Of a stretch of DNA of 64,000 bases, positions 1 to 8,608 are shown piece after piece. The translations under genes were made by a program, and so were the position numbers. This stretch comes from Herbiconiux solani NBRC 106740 (GTDB taxonomy: Bacteria; Actinomycetota; Actinomycetes; Actinomycetales; Microbacteriaceae): the NCBI RefSeq assembly GCF_001571005.1, contig NZ_BCST01000001.1:434001-498000 (forward strand). The letters are read 5' to 3'. Under the pieces are notes generated by a model. It did not search any database, was not told the DNA's origin, and saw nothing but the letters and a program-made list of their open reading frames with translations. Each line of letters begins with the position of its first letter. Position 1 is the first letter of the stretch.

Positions 1-999
1 CGGCAGCGAGGTCGCGAGCTGGTACGAGCCCGGGAAGGCCTCGACCTCGTCGGCGTCCACGGCCACGCCGTTGATGGTGAGCCCGAGCCCGTCGAACTTC
101 GCCGTGCTGATGTAACCGGTTCCGCCGCTGATCTCCCAGACGCCGTCGTCGTCGTAGTCGAGCACGCTGTACTCGGCGGTGACGGGCTGGGTGCCGAGCT
201 GGTAGCTGACCGAGACGTCCGAGCTGCCGTTGCTCGTGTCCTCGGACACGACCGTGATCCCGGTGAGGGAAGCGATCTCGTTCGAGGCCTTGAGCACGTC
301 GTCGGTCAGGAGCGAGGTGTCATCCGGCGGGGTGCCGAGGTAGCCGAGGGCCTTCGCGGAGTCGCCGTCAGCGATCGCGGTCAGGTACTCGGTGACGACC
401 TGTGACGGTGGGATGGCCTGCTCGGAGGATCCTCCCCCGTCACCCGACGATGAGGAGGAGCCTGCCGACCGCAGCGCCACGACCGCGATGACGACCACGA
501 TGATGATGACGAGCACCAGGCCACCGGCGATGATGCCGATCAGGGCACCGACGCCGAGCCCCTTCTTCTTGGGACCTCCGGGTGCGCCCGGGCCGCCCGG
601 CGCACCGGGGCCACCCTGCGGCGGGCCGTAGCCCGGGTGCGGCTGCTGGCCCTGCGGCGGGCCGTAACCCGGATGCGGCTGGTTCGCCTGCGGCTGCTGC
701 GGGTAGCCGGGGTGCGGCTGACCCTGCTGCGGCTGGCCCGGCTGCGGGTAACCCGGATGCGGCTGGCCCTGCTGAGGCTGGCCGTAAGGCGGCTGCCCCG
801 CCGGCGGCCCCTGCGGCTGGCCGTGCTGCGCCTGCCCGTAGGGCTGCTGCCCCGGCTGTCCGCCCGGCTGCTGCCAGCCCTGCGGCGGCTGCGAGCCCTG
901 TCCCGGCTGCGAGGTCTGTCCCGGCTGCGAAGCCTGTCCGGGCTGCTGCCCGTCGTCCCCCGGCTTCTGCGGTTCGCGGGTGTTCTGGTCGTCGCTCAT
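1..999 (-). CDS. Pro/Gln/Gly-rich membrane-anchored protein, partial at window edge
   Basis: Open from an ATG at 999 to the window edge (333 codons, no stop seen). Residues 1-143 are low complexity, rich in Pro, Gln, Gly and Tyr, with repeated GQPHPGYP-like units. A KKK stop-transfer cluster (144-146) is followed by one hydrophobic helix (about 147-175), a Ser/Gly linker, and an extracytoplasmic domain with a VVTEYLTAIADGDSAKAL segment typical of DUF4878-like folds. The expected topology is a cytoplasmic disordered head and an external domain. A ribosome-binding AAGGGGG precedes the ATG. It is divergent from the carboxypeptidase gene at 1159. Function unknown. Confidence 0.8.
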   Translation of the reverse strand, partial: MSDDQNTREPQKPGDDGQQPGQASQPGQTSQPGQGSQPPQGWQQPGGQPGQQPYGQAQHGQPQGPPAGQPPYGQPQQGQPHPGYPQPGQPQQGQPHPGYPQQPQANQPHPGYGPPQGQQPHPGYGPPQGGPGAPGGPGAPGGPKKKGLGVGALIGIIAGGLVLVIIIVVVIAVVALRSAGSSSSSGDGGGSSEQAIPPSQVVTEYLTAIADGDSAKALGYLGTPPDDTSLLTDDVLKASNEIASLTGITVVSEDTSNGSSDVSVSYQLGTQPVTAEYSVLDYDDDGVWEISGGTGYISTAKFDGLGLTINGVAVDADEVEAFPGSYQLATSLP

Positions 1000-1104
1000 G
1001 GCGCCCCCTTCGTCAGAGTTCTCCGAACGTTCCGGAGTCCCAGAGCCACCCTACGATCGTTCGGCCTCGCTCCCCATGGGGAGTTCTCACCATCACCTCC
1101 GCTC

Positions 1105-1146
1105 CCCGGGCACCCACCCTCCCGGGCACCCACCCTCCCGGGCACC
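1105..1146. repeat. 16-bp tandem repeat, about 2.6 copies
   Basis: Two perfect copies of cccgggcacccaccct (1105-1120, 1121-1136) and a 10-bp third copy lie in the divergent intergenic region, ending at the predicted -10 element of the carboxypeptidase gene. Confidence 0.9.
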
Positions 1147-1152
1147 TAGACT
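1147..1152 (+). promoter_or_regulatory. Putative -10 hexamer for leaderless carboxypeptidase mRNA
   Basis: TAGACT lies 6 nt before the ATG at 1159, and no ribosome-binding site is visible. Spacing implies transcription starting at or next to the A of the ATG. Confidence 0.5.
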
Positions 1153-1158
1153 CGCCGG

Positions 1159-2199
1159 ATGCCGCCGACCCCCACCCGACGCGCCCGCCCGACCACTGTC
1201 GCCGCCGCCGCGGCGGCCGCCCTGCTCGTCCTCGCGGCGATCTCCGGATGCACGGCCGCCCCGACCGCCCCCACGACCTCCCCCAGCGCCGCGCCGACCG
1301 CCGCTCCCGCTCCGACGACCACCGCGACGGCGACGCCCGGGACGCCCGCAGCTCCGGCGGTACCGCCCCTCGACGTGTCGGGACTCGTCTTCCCTTCCAC
1401 CGGAGCCGGCGCGGTGGGGATCGCATCCCCCGACGGCGGCATCCGCATCCTGGGCCAGGGCGGCACGACCGCGACCGTGCCCATCGCGAGCATCACGAAG
1501 GTGATCACGGCGCTCGTGGTGCTCGAGGCGCATCCGCTGGCCGGCCCCGACGACCCGGGCCCGGTCATCACCCTCGGCCCTGCCGACCTCGCCCGCACCG
1601 AAGCGATCGCGGCGAGCGGTCAGTTCACCGAACCGATGACCGACGGGCAGCAGGTCACGCTGCGCGACGCCCTGGCGATCACGCTGCTGACGAGTGCCAA
1701 CAACTACGCCGAGTCGGTCGCGTCCTGGGCGTTCGGCAGCACCGACGCGTACCTCGACGCAGCGCGGACCTGGCTCGCCGCCGAAGGGCTCGCGGGCACG
1801 ACCCTCGCCGACGCGAGCGGCCTCGACCCGGGGAGCGCCTCGACCACGGCCGACCTCCTGCGCGTCGGCGCCCTGGCCCACGCGGATGCGGCCCTCGCCT
1901 CGATCGCCGGGCTCCGCTCCCTCGACCAGGCCGATCTCGGCACGATCGTGAACCAGAACATCCTGCTCGGCGAGAACGGGGTCGACGGGCTCAAGACCGG
2001 ATCCACGAGCTACGCCGGTTTCACCCTGCTCACCTCGGCAATCGTGCCGACCGGTCCGGACGGCACCGGTGATCCGGTCGCCCTCATCGCGGTCGTGCTC
2101 GGCACCGAGTCGCTCGAGGCCCGCTTCGAGACGACGCGGGCGCTGCTCGCGAGCACCGAGGCGGCTCTCGCGAGCCTTCCGGTCACGCCTGCCGGATAA
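1159..2199 (+). CDS. D-alanyl-D-alanine carboxypeptidase, S11 family, lipoprotein
   Basis: Predicted serine D,D-carboxypeptidase that trims the terminal D-Ala of peptidoglycan stem peptides outside the membrane. The 346-residue protein starts with an Arg-containing n-region, an Ala/Leu h-region and a lipobox ISGC at Cys31, then a Pro/Thr/Ala linker to about residue 70. All three penicillin-binding motifs are present: SITK (S111-K114), SAN (S179-N181) and KTG (279-281). The protein is shorter than classical DacA because the C-terminal membrane helix is absent; lipid anchoring probably replaces it. A TAGACT hexamer 6 nt upstream suggests leaderless translation. Confidence 0.9.
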   Translation: MPPTPTRRARPTTVAAAAAAALLVLAAISGCTAAPTAPTTSPSAAPTAAPAPTTTATATPGTPAAPAVPPLDVSGLVFPSTGAGAVGIASPDGGIRILGQGGTTATVPIASITKVITALVVLEAHPLAGPDDPGPVITLGPADLARTEAIAASGQFTEPMTDGQQVTLRDALAITLLTSANNYAESVASWAFGSTDAYLDAARTWLAAEGLAGTTLADASGLDPGSASTTADLLRVGALAHADAALASIAGLRSLDQADLGTIVNQNILLGENGVDGLKTGSTSYAGFTLLTSAIVPTGPDGTGDPVALIAVVLGTESLEARFETTRALLASTEAALASLPVTPAG

Positions 2200-2214
2200 C
2201 GGCCCGGCGATCGG

Positions 2215-2859
2215 TCAGGCCGGGCCGACAGCCGTCCGGCGAGCCCGCAGGCGTCCGTAGCCGACCGCGAGCGCCCCGAGCGCGACCAGCGCGAGGGTGA
2301 GTCCCACGATGTAGGCGATCACGCTCCCCCAGCCCCCGGTCGCGGGGTCGAGAAAGGGGTACGGGTAGATCGTGCCGCCGCTGGCGCCGGCCCGGATGAA
2401 CGTGTAGATCGCCCAGGCCACCGGGTACGCCGGCACCACCCAGAGCGTCCGCCACGGCAGAGCAGGGCGTCCGGGCGCCAGGAGCCAGTCGAGCACGAGG
2501 AACACCGGCACCCACACGTGCACGACCTCGTTCGGCCACGCGAGCCCCGGGAACCCCTCGGGCGGGAGGTTGCGCAGCAGCAGGTTGTAGACGGCCGCGG
2601 TCACGATCGCGTAGCTGAGCGTCGCCATCCTGACCGTGGTGAACAGGATCGTGTCCCGCGGCAGCCGGAGCGCCAGGGCGCCGCCCGCGAGCAGCACCAC
2701 GATGTTCATCAGGCTGGTCTGGATGGTGAAGTAGCTGAAGTACTCCCAGGGGTCGAAGGCCGAGTTCGCGACCCGGTCGCCGATCTGGATGGCGATGGTC
2801 ACGAACAGCGCCAGCCCGGCGATGATCCGGATCGCGCCGGTGATCCGTCTGCTCGTCAT
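2215..2859 (-). CDS. Pr6Pr-family multi-pass membrane protein
   Basis: A 214-residue integral membrane protein with about six hydrophobic segments and the pattern EYFSYFTIQTSLMN near the first loop, as in the Pr6Pr family of actinobacterial membrane proteins, whose molecular function is not established. The ATG at 2859 was chosen because the reading frame further upstream (back to 4200) is a shadow of lpdA. It lies 62 bp after the lpdA stop on the same strand and may be co-transcribed. C-terminal residues GYGRLRARRTA form a basic cytoplasmic tail. Confidence 0.75.
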   Translation of the reverse strand: MTSRRITGAIRIIAGLALFVTIAIQIGDRVANSAFDPWEYFSYFTIQTSLMNIVVLLAGGALALRLPRDTILFTTVRMATLSYAIVTAAVYNLLLRNLPPEGFPGLAWPNEVVHVWVPVFLVLDWLLAPGRPALPWRTLWVVPAYPVAWAIYTFIRAGASGGTIYPYPFLDPATGGWGSVIAYIVGLTLALVALGALAVGYGRLRARRTAVGPA

Positions 2860-2921
2860 GTCGGTGGTTCGGCGCGGTCGCCCGGGCCGTTCGGTCCCGG
2901 GGCCGGCCGGTCGAGGGGCGG

Positions 2922-4322
2922 TCACAGGTTGATCATGTGGCCGGTGAGCCCGTGGAAGCCCTCCTGCAGCGCCTCGCTGAGGGTCGGGTGCGTGTGCACG
3001 TTGCGCGCCAGCTCGGCCGCCGTGAGGTCCCACTTCTGGGCGAGGGTCAGCTCGGGCAGCAGCTCGGAGACGTCGGGGCCGATCAGGTGGGCGCCGAGCA
3101 GCTCGCCGTACTGCGAGTCGGCCACGATCTTGACGAAGCCGGTCGGCTCGCCGAGCCCGTGCGCCTTGCCGTTGGCGGTGAAGGGGAACTTCACGACCTT
3201 CACGTCGTGGCCCTCGTCGCGCGCCTGCTGCTCGGTCAGGCCGAACGAGGCGACCTGGGGCTGGCAGAACGTCGCGCGCGGCATCATCCGGTAGTCGCCG
3301 AGCGTCATGGTCTCGGCTCCCGCGATGGTCTCGGCCGCGACCACGCCCTGCGCCTCGGCCACGTGGGCGAGCTGCAACTTGGCGGTGACGTCGCCGATCG
3401 CGTAGAGGTGGGGCACCGAGGTGCGCATGTGGTCGTCGATCGCGATCGCGCCGCGCTCGGTCAGCGCGACGCCGGTGGTCTCGAGGCCGTAGCCCTCGAC
3501 GCGGGGTGCGAAGCCGACCGACATCATGACCTTGTCGGCGTCGATCCGTCCGGCGGTCCCGTCGGCGGCCGTGTACGTCACCGTGACCGACGAGCCCTCG
3601 TCGACGACCGAGTCGACCCGGGTCGAGGTGAGGATCGTGATGCCGAGCTTCTTGTACTGCTTCTGGATCTCCTTCGAGACCTCGACATCCTCGTTCGGCA
3701 GGGCGCGGTCGAGGAACTCGATGATCGTGACGTCGACCCCGTAGTTCTTCAGCACGTAGCCGAACTCCATGCCGATCGCGCCGGCGCCCACGATCACGAT
3801 CGAGCCGGGCAGGTCGCGGGTGAGGATCTGGGTCTCGTAGGTCACGACGTTGTCGCTCAGCGAGACGCCGGGCAGCAGGCGCACGGTCGAGCCGGTCGCG
3901 ATGATCGAGTCGTCGAAGGTGACGGTCTCGGTGCCGCCGGCCGAGAGCTCGACCTCGATGGTCTTCGCGTCGGTGAACCGGCCGACCCCGTCGAGCTCGG
4001 CGATGCCGTTCTTCTTCATCAGGAAGTGCACGCCCTTGACGCGGCCGTCGGCGACCGACCGGCTGCGGTCGAAGGCGGCTCCGAAGTCGAAGGCGACGTC
4101 GCCCGAGATGCCGAACTGCTGGGCCTGGTGGGTGAAGATGTGGGCGAGCTCGGCGTTCCGGAGCAGCGCCTTCGAGGGGATGCAGCCGACGTTCAGGCAC
4201 ACCCCGCCCCAGTACTGCTTCTCGATCACGACGACCGACTTGCCGAGCTGCGCGGCATGGATCGCGGCGACGTACCCGCCGGGTCCGGCTCCGAGAACGG
4301 CGACGTCGACGTGGGTGCTCAT
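2922..4322 (-). CDS. lpdA: Dihydrolipoyl dehydrogenase
   Basis: E3 flavoprotein that reoxidises dihydrolipoamide of 2-oxo acid dehydrogenase complexes with NAD+. 466 residues, the usual length. An N-terminal FAD-binding GAGPGG (11-16) is followed by the redox-active disulfide motif GGVCLNVGC (C42/C47), a second dinucleotide fold with [10 protein letters not shown], and the C-terminal HPTLSE (H445/E450) catalytic dyad. GAGGAG precedes the ATG. No E1 or E2 genes are adjacent, so this is the shared E3 encoded alone. Confidence 0.96.
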   Translation of the reverse strand: MSTHVDVAVLGAGPGGYVAAIHAAQLGKSVVVIEKQYWGGVCLNVGCIPSKALLRNAELAHIFTHQAQQFGISGDVAFDFGAAFDRSRSVADGRVKGVHFLMKKNGIAELDGVGRFTDAKTIEVELSAGGTETVTFDDSIIATGSTVRLLPGVSLSDNVVTYETQILTRDLPGSIVIVGAGAIGMEFGYVLKNYGVDVTIIEFLDRALPNEDVEVSKEIQKQYKKLGITILTSTRVDSVVDEGSSVTVTYTAADGTAGRIDADKVMMSVGFAPRVEGYGLETTGVALTERGAIAIDDHMRTSVPHLYAIGDVTAKLQLAHVAEAQGVVAAETIAGAETMTLGDYRMMPRATFCQPQVASFGLTEQQARDEGHDVKVVKFPFTANGKAHGLGEPTGFVKIVADSQYGELLGAHLIGPDVSELLPELTLAQKWDLTAAELARNVHTHPTLSEALQEGFHGLTGHMINL

Positions 4323-4447
4323 GGGTTCTCCTCGGGTGGATCGGCCCGACCGCCGCCTCCCGGCGCCGCGATCGGAATCTGACCCTTCGACGCTACTCCG
4401 GTCCGCGAGGAGCGGGGCGCGCCCAGTCGATCACGCCATCCGGAGTC

Positions 4448-4678
4448 TCAGGCGATCCGGATGAAGCGGGGCCCGGAATACCCGTCGCGCTCGATCTGCT
4501 CGACGAACATCGCCACCGGCCGCACCCAGAACGAGTAGTCGCCGTACAGCGTGCGGTAGAACACGAGCTCCTCCTCGGTCTCGGTGTGCCGGCCGACGCC
4601 GATCACCTCGTACCGCGAGCCCTTGAAGTGCTGGTAGATGCCGGGCGCGGGTTCGACCGGCCGTCCTTCCGTCGTCAT
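4448..4678 (-). CDS. DUF1653 domain protein
   Basis: A 76-residue protein matching the compact DUF1653 pattern: GIYQHFKGSRYEVIGVGRHTETEEELVFY, then a Trp-Val-Arg-Pro segment and a terminal FIRI. The domain is small, beta-rich and of unknown role. The ATG at 4678 was preferred over an upstream extension that would run into the divergent sigma-factor gene and encodes Cys/Ser/Arg-rich non-homologous sequence; GAGG is positioned 8 nt before it. Divergent from the ECF sigma gene. Confidence 0.85.
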   Translation of the reverse strand: MTTEGRPVEPAPGIYQHFKGSRYEVIGVGRHTETEEELVFYRTLYGDYSFWVRPVAMFVEQIERDGYSGPRFIRIA

Positions 4679-4727
4679 CCCGCAATCCTCGCAGCTTCGG
4701 GTGCTGCGGCAGGGGCATCCGGTGGTG

Positions 4728-4733
4728 TTGGAT
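4728..4733 (+). promoter_or_regulatory. Putative -10 hexamer of the ECF sigma operon
   Basis: TTGGAT lies 6 nt before the ATG at 4740, matching the spacing at other predicted leaderless starts here, though the second base deviates from TANNNT. Confidence 0.3.
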
Positions 4734-4739
4734 GAGGGC

Positions 4740-5306
4740 ATGGCCGACCAGGAACGCCGGCACGACCTCGAGACGGCCGATGATCGCATCCTCGCCGGGC
4801 GCGCGGCCGACGGCGACGTGCACGCGTTCGAGGTGCTCGTGCGTCGCTACGGCCGGCTGATGCGCGTGTACGCCCGGCGCATCCTCGGTTCGAACGCCGA
4901 CGTCGACGACGTCGTGCAGGAGGCCTTCATCCAGGCCTGGCGGAGCCTGCCGACCCTGACCGACCTCGGTTCGGTGAAGTCGTGGTTGATGCGGATCACC
5001 TCGAACAAGTGCATCGACCGCATCCGCCGCCGCCGCGACGAGGACGACATCGCCGACCACGACCCCGGCGCCCCCGCATCGACCACGCCCGAAGGGATGT
5101 GGGCCGCCCGCTCGCTCGAGGACGCACTGTCCCGAGCGCTGGCCGGCCTGCCCGAGGAGCAACGACGGTGCTGGGTGCTCCGCGAACTGGCGGGCTACAG
5201 TTACCTGGACATCGGGAGGGAACTCGATCTGCCCTCCTCGACGGTGCGAGGACTCATCGCCCGGGCACGGAAGAATCTGATCCGCGAGATGGAGGCATGG
5301 CGATGA
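4740..5306 (+). CDS. RNA polymerase sigma factor, ECF subfamily
   Basis: A 188-residue sigma-70-family factor with only regions 2 and 4. Region 2 includes FEVLVRRYGRLMRVYARRIL and DVDDVVQEAFIQAWRSL; region 4 includes LPEEQRRCWVLRELAGYSYLDI and the helix-turn-helix SSTVRGLIARARKNL. The ATG at 4740 is the first start compatible with family length. Its stop codon overlaps the next start in an ATGA, so sigma and its partner are translationally coupled. That is the usual arrangement for a sigma/anti-sigma pair, although the partner here also carries an Asp23 domain. Confidence 0.93.
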   Translation: MADQERRHDLETADDRILAGRAADGDVHAFEVLVRRYGRLMRVYARRILGSNADVDDVVQEAFIQAWRSLPTLTDLGSVKSWLMRITSNKCIDRIRRRRDEDDIADHDPGAPASTTPEGMWAARSLEDALSRALAGLPEEQRRCWVLRELAGYSYLDIGRELDLPSSTVRGLIARARKNLIREMEAWR

Positions 5307-5920
5307 CCGATCACGGCTCCTTCGGCCTCGAACCCGACGATCTCGACGGCCACACGATCGACGAGCTGAGTGACTACCTCGACTCCGGCCGCAATCCGAT
5401 CGACCCGTCGATCGAATCCTCCCCCGGCTGCCGGATGGCCCTCGCGGCCCTCGAGCGCCTCCGCTCCGCCTCGTCCCAGATGCTCGAGGCCGAGGCTGCG
5501 ATCGAGCCCGAGCCCGAGGAAGGCTGGATCACCGGCATCTTGCAGAACATCTCGCGCGAGGTGCGCTCCGGTCGCAGCATCCCGATTCCGCATCCGGATG
5601 CCGCGGCCCGGCTCGCCATCACCGAGGGCTCGGTGCGCGCGCTGGTCCGCGCGGCCGGCGACTCGATCGACGGGCTCATGATCGGCCGGTGCGCGCTCGA
5701 CGGCGACGTGACCGAGCCGGGAGCGCCGGTGACGGTCTCGATCGACGCGACCGTCTACTGGGGCCGGAGCATCCCGCAGGTCACCGAGCAGCTGAGGATC
5801 GCGGTGTTCGAGTCGCTCGCCCTGCACACCGACCTCGACGTCGTGGCGGTGGACATCACCGTGCACGACGTGCACCTGCCGCCGCAGGCAGACGCGGACG
5901 GCAAGGAGGCCGGACGATGA
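5303..5920 (+). CDS. Anti-sigma-like N-terminus fused to Asp23/Gls24 envelope-stress domain
   Basis: 205 residues. The first 60 residues (IDELSDYLDSGRNPID, then PGCRMALAALERLRSAS) resemble the anti-sigma zinc-finger helical fold but have one Cys and lack the His-x3-Cys-x2-Cys ligands. Residues about 75-195 form an Asp23/Gls24-like domain (ITEGSVRALVRAAGDSIDG, VSIDATVYWGRSIPQVTEQL). The start at 5303 overlaps the sigma stop as ATGA and has GGAGG 7 nt upstream; the ATG at 5297 is too close to that site. Inference: it restrains the sigma factor and links it to envelope stress. Confidence 0.75.
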   Translation: MTDHGSFGLEPDDLDGHTIDELSDYLDSGRNPIDPSIESSPGCRMALAALERLRSASSQMLEAEAAIEPEPEEGWITGILQNISREVRSGRSIPIPHPDAAARLAITEGSVRALVRAAGDSIDGLMIGRCALDGDVTEPGAPVTVSIDATVYWGRSIPQVTEQLRIAVFESLALHTDLDVVAVDITVHDVHLPPQADADGKEAGR

Positions 5921-6240
5921 CCGCCGACCTCGACCTCGCCGCCTCGCTCCTGGAGGCGGTGACCGCCGTCCCGGGTGTCCGATCGGTCTACCCGGCCGAG
6001 CCTTTCGCCAAGGCCGTCCTCGACCAGGCCGTCGCCGTGGTCACCGGGCGGGCTGCGCCGCTCCCGGTCGGAATCGTCGAGACCCCTGCAGGACTCGAGA
6101 TCGCGCTGACCATCGGCGTCTCGGACGAGGTCTCGGCCTCGGAGACCTGCCGGACCGTCTACCGCGTCATCCACGAAATCCTCACCGCCGCCGGCTTCGA
6201 GACGGCGATGGTTCGGGTCGTCGTGGCCAGCGTCGACTGA
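5917..6240 (+). CDS. Small Asp23-like conserved protein
   Basis: 107 residues, third gene of the sigma operon, starting in another ATGA overlap (5917-5920) after a GGAGG. The fold signature is weak, but the C-terminal half (LEIALTIGVSDEVSASETCR, then VYRVIHEILTAAGFETAMVRVVV) has the alternating strand/helix pattern of a short Asp23-type domain. There is no signal peptide or membrane helix, so it is probably cytoplasmic. The three-gene unit ends here, followed by a 126-bp AT-richer intergenic region. Function unknown beyond the likely envelope-stress connection. Confidence 0.7.
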   Translation: MTADLDLAASLLEAVTAVPGVRSVYPAEPFAKAVLDQAVAVVTGRAAPLPVGIVETPAGLEIALTIGVSDEVSASETCRTVYRVIHEILTAAGFETAMVRVVVASVD

Positions 6241-6366
6241 CCATCGAGGCGTAACCTCCCGTTCTCCCCCTGTCAACCCCCGGCCAATAGGTGGGCAAGT
6301 AGTTCACATCGTGGAATGTTTTTTACAGGAGACGATGTCGCTCCGACAGATGTGAAGGAGAACCGC

Positions 6367-6627
6367 ATGACCATTGCCACGACAGAACTGGTGCAGACCG
6401 AATCGGTGCAGACGAATCCGGTGCGCTGGCGCATGGCCGAGGCCGGTCTCTGGGTCGGCAACCACGACGGCTGCTTCGCCGGCACCATCGACCAGCACGG
6501 CACCCACTACTACGTGCGCAACCAGTTCGGCGAATACCTCGGCGAGTACGCCGAGCTGTCGGCAGCCGAGCGCGCGCTCGAAGCGCAGCTCATCCCCATG
6601 CCGCTCTCGCGGCAGCACGCGGCCTGA
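6367..6627 (+). CDS. Small conserved protein of unknown function
   Basis: 86 residues starting at the ATG at 6367 after a strong GAAGGAG (6354-6360). The core WRMAEAGLWVGNHDGCFAGT and HYYVRNQFGEYLGEY suggests a small beta-sheet protein; no family is recognised. The start favoured here excludes an upstream frame extension to 6316. The preceding region has an AT-rich stretch (gttttttac near 6319-6327) flanked by catcgt/acgatg inverted halves, so it probably has its own promoter. Confidence 0.7.
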   Translation: MTIATTELVQTESVQTNPVRWRMAEAGLWVGNHDGCFAGTIDQHGTHYYVRNQFGEYLGEYAELSAAERALEAQLIPMPLSRQHAA

Positions 6628-6663
6628 CCTCTCCGTGATCCCGAGCCTCTCCGTGATCACGGG
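6628..6663. repeat. 18-bp tandem duplication after a stop codon
   Basis: Two copies of an 18-bp unit beginning cctctccgtgatc (6628-6645 and 6646-6663, two mismatches) directly follow the TGA at 6625-6627. Confidence 0.85.
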
Positions 6664-6683
6664 CCTGACCGCCGCCAGTCGCC

Positions 6684-7187
6684 GTGCCGCGTAACGTCGT
6701 CCGGCGCGAGGCCCGCCACCTCTACGCGGCGGCTCCCGGATGCGATGAGGCCCGCGACGCCGTCGACGCGCTGCTCCGACTCCAGAAGGCCGAGGAGGGC
6801 GAGCTGGAGCGGGTGCGCGCGGCGAGCGGTCTCAGCACCAACGAGTTCCACGCCATCCGCTACCTCCTGCAGGCGCAGCGCGACGGGCGGGACACCGGCC
6901 CGAAAGACCTGGTCGTGATGCTCGCCATCTCGAACGCCAGCGTCACGAACATCATCGATCGGCTGGAACTCCTCGGCCTCCTGGAAAGGCGTGCCCATCC
7001 CGGCGACCGGAGGGCCCAGTTGCTCGTCCCCACCCGCACCGCAGCGCTCCGGATCGAGAACGCGTTCCGCGCCTTCCACGAGACGGTCGTGGCCGTCGTC
7101 GACCGCCTGGACCCGGCCGATGCCGCAGTCGTGGCGCGAGTGCTGCACGAGGTCAGCGAGAAGCTCGAGCGCGAGCGCGCCGAGTGA
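6684..7187 (+). CDS. MarR-family transcriptional regulator
   Basis: 167 residues with the MarR winged-helix layout: helix LLRLQKAEEGELERVRAASG, then LSTNEFHAIRYLL, recognition segment LAISNASVTNIIDRLELLGL, and wing residues LERRAHPGDRRAQLLVPT. The start is a GTG at 6684; the frame is closed 16 bp further upstream, so it cannot extend, and no ribosome-binding site is evident. The gene precedes the GH13 gene by 65 bp in the same direction. Ligand and targets are unknown. Confidence 0.88.
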   Translation: MPRNVVRREARHLYAAAPGCDEARDAVDALLRLQKAEEGELERVRAASGLSTNEFHAIRYLLQAQRDGRDTGPKDLVVMLAISNASVTNIIDRLELLGLLERRAHPGDRRAQLLVPTRTAALRIENAFRAFHETVVAVVDRLDPADAAVVARVLHEVSEKLERERAE

Positions 7188-7239
7188 CCGGCGGCCGGGA
7201 CTGATCGGCGCCCGACGAGCCGTCGCAGTACCGCCCGGG

Positions 7240-7245
7240 TAGGGT
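7240..7245 (+). promoter_or_regulatory. Putative -10 hexamer for the GH13 gene
   Basis: TAGGGT lies 7 nt before the ATG at 7253. It contains AGGG, so it could instead act as a weak ribosome-binding site. Confidence 0.4.
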
Positions 7246-7252
7246 GACTCGG

Positions 7253-8587
7253 ATGAACGACTGGACCGAGCACGTCATCTGGTGGCACGTTTACCCCCTC
7301 GGCTTCACGGGGGCCGACACCACCGGCCGCGACCGCACGGCGGCACCGCGGCTCCGGCAGCTCGAGGGCTGGCTCGACCACCTGATCGCCCTCGGCGCCA
7401 ACGGGCTCGCCCTCGGCCCGGTCTTCGCCTCGAGCACCCACGGCTACGACACCACCGACTGGTTCGAGGTCGACCCGCGGCTGGGCACCACCGACGACCT
7501 GGTGCATCTGATCGAGGCCGCCCACGCGCGGGGCATCCGCGTGATGCTCGACGGCGTCTTCAACCACGTCGGGCGCGAGCATCCGTTCGTCCAGGCCGCA
7601 CTGGCGGACCCCGCGGCCCCCGAGGCCGCCTTCCTCCGCGCCGGCGAGAACGGCGAGTTCGGCACCTTCGAGGGCCACGAGGGGCTCGTCGCGCTCGACC
7701 ACGGCAACCCCGAGGTCGAGCGGCTGGTCGGCGACGTCATGACGTACTGGTTGCGGCTCGGCGCCGACGCCTGGCGACTGGATGCCGCGTACTCCGTGCC
7801 CGGCTCCTTCTGGGCCGCGGTCCTCCCCCGCGTGCGGAGCGAGCATCCCGACGTCTACGTGGTCGGCGAGGTGCTGCACGGCGACTACGTCCAGGCCGTG
7901 ACCGAGGGCACTCTCGACAGCGTCACGCAGTACGAGCTGTGGCAAGGGATCTGGCACTCGCTGCAGACGGCGAACCTGTTCGAGCTCGACTGGGCGCTGA
8001 CCCGGCACGACGGATTCCTGGAGCATTTCGTGCCGTACACCTTCGTCGGCAACCACGACGTCACCCGGCTGGCCAGCGCGATCGACGACGAGCGCCATCA
8101 GGCCCACGCCGTCGTGCTGCTGGCGACCCTGGGAGGAACCCCGGCTGTCTACTACGGCGACGAGTTCGGCCTGCGCGGGATCAAGGAGGAGCGGTTCGGC
8201 GGCGACGACGCCATCCGTCCCGCGTTCCCGGCCGATCCGCTCGCGGCCGACGGGCCGGGCTCCGGGGCCCGGGCGGCCGAGACCTTCGCGCTCCACCAGG
8301 AGCTGTTCGGTCTCCGCCGACGATTCCCGTGGCTGCACCGGGCGACGAGCCGCACGCTTTCGGTCGCCAACGAGAGTCTGGTGATCGAGCTGACCGCTGC
8401 GGCGGCTCCGGGCGAGGCGATCGTGGTCGCGCTGAACATCTCCGATGCCGCCCTCGAGGTCGCCGAGGCCGGAAAGGTCCTCGCGGGCCGCTCAATCGAT
8501 CAGGGCGAGGCCCGACCGGGATCCGGCGCCTCAAATGGCGGGGTCACGGTCGGCCCGCACGGCTGGCTGGTCGCCACGCGGGCCTGA
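7253..8587 (+). CDS. Alpha-amylase family (GH13) glycoside hydrolase
   Basis: 444 residues, cytoplasmic (no signal peptide). The (beta/alpha)8 catalytic regions are visible in order: DGVFNH (region I), WRLDAAY with the nucleophile Asp (region II), VVGEVLH with the acid/base Glu (region III) and FVGNHD with the transition-state Asp (region IV). A short C-terminal beta domain follows. The lack of secretion signal suggests action on imported or internal maltooligosaccharides, trehalose or related glucosides; the exact substrate cannot be read from sequence. No transporter or other sugar gene is adjacent. Confidence 0.9.
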   Translation: MNDWTEHVIWWHVYPLGFTGADTTGRDRTAAPRLRQLEGWLDHLIALGANGLALGPVFASSTHGYDTTDWFEVDPRLGTTDDLVHLIEAAHARGIRVMLDGVFNHVGREHPFVQAALADPAAPEAAFLRAGENGEFGTFEGHEGLVALDHGNPEVERLVGDVMTYWLRLGADAWRLDAAYSVPGSFWAAVLPRVRSEHPDVYVVGEVLHGDYVQAVTEGTLDSVTQYELWQGIWHSLQTANLFELDWALTRHDGFLEHFVPYTFVGNHDVTRLASAIDDERHQAHAVVLLATLGGTPAVYYGDEFGLRGIKEERFGGDDAIRPAFPADPLAADGPGSGARAAETFALHQELFGLRRRFPWLHRATSRTLSVANESLVIELTAAAAPGEAIVVALNISDAALEVAEAGKVLAGRSIDQGEARPGSGASNGGVTVGPHGWLVATRA

Positions 8588-8608
8588 CCGCTCCGCCCGC
8601 CGTCGCGG

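Noticed and set aside
1105-1146. Tandem repeats as a CRISPR array
   Set aside because: Units are directly adjacent without spacers and there are no cas genes in the window.
582-2072. A 496-residue Arg/Pro-rich reading frame over the first carboxypeptidase
   Set aside because: It overlaps dacA-like coding in another frame and has only shadow composition from GC-rich codons.
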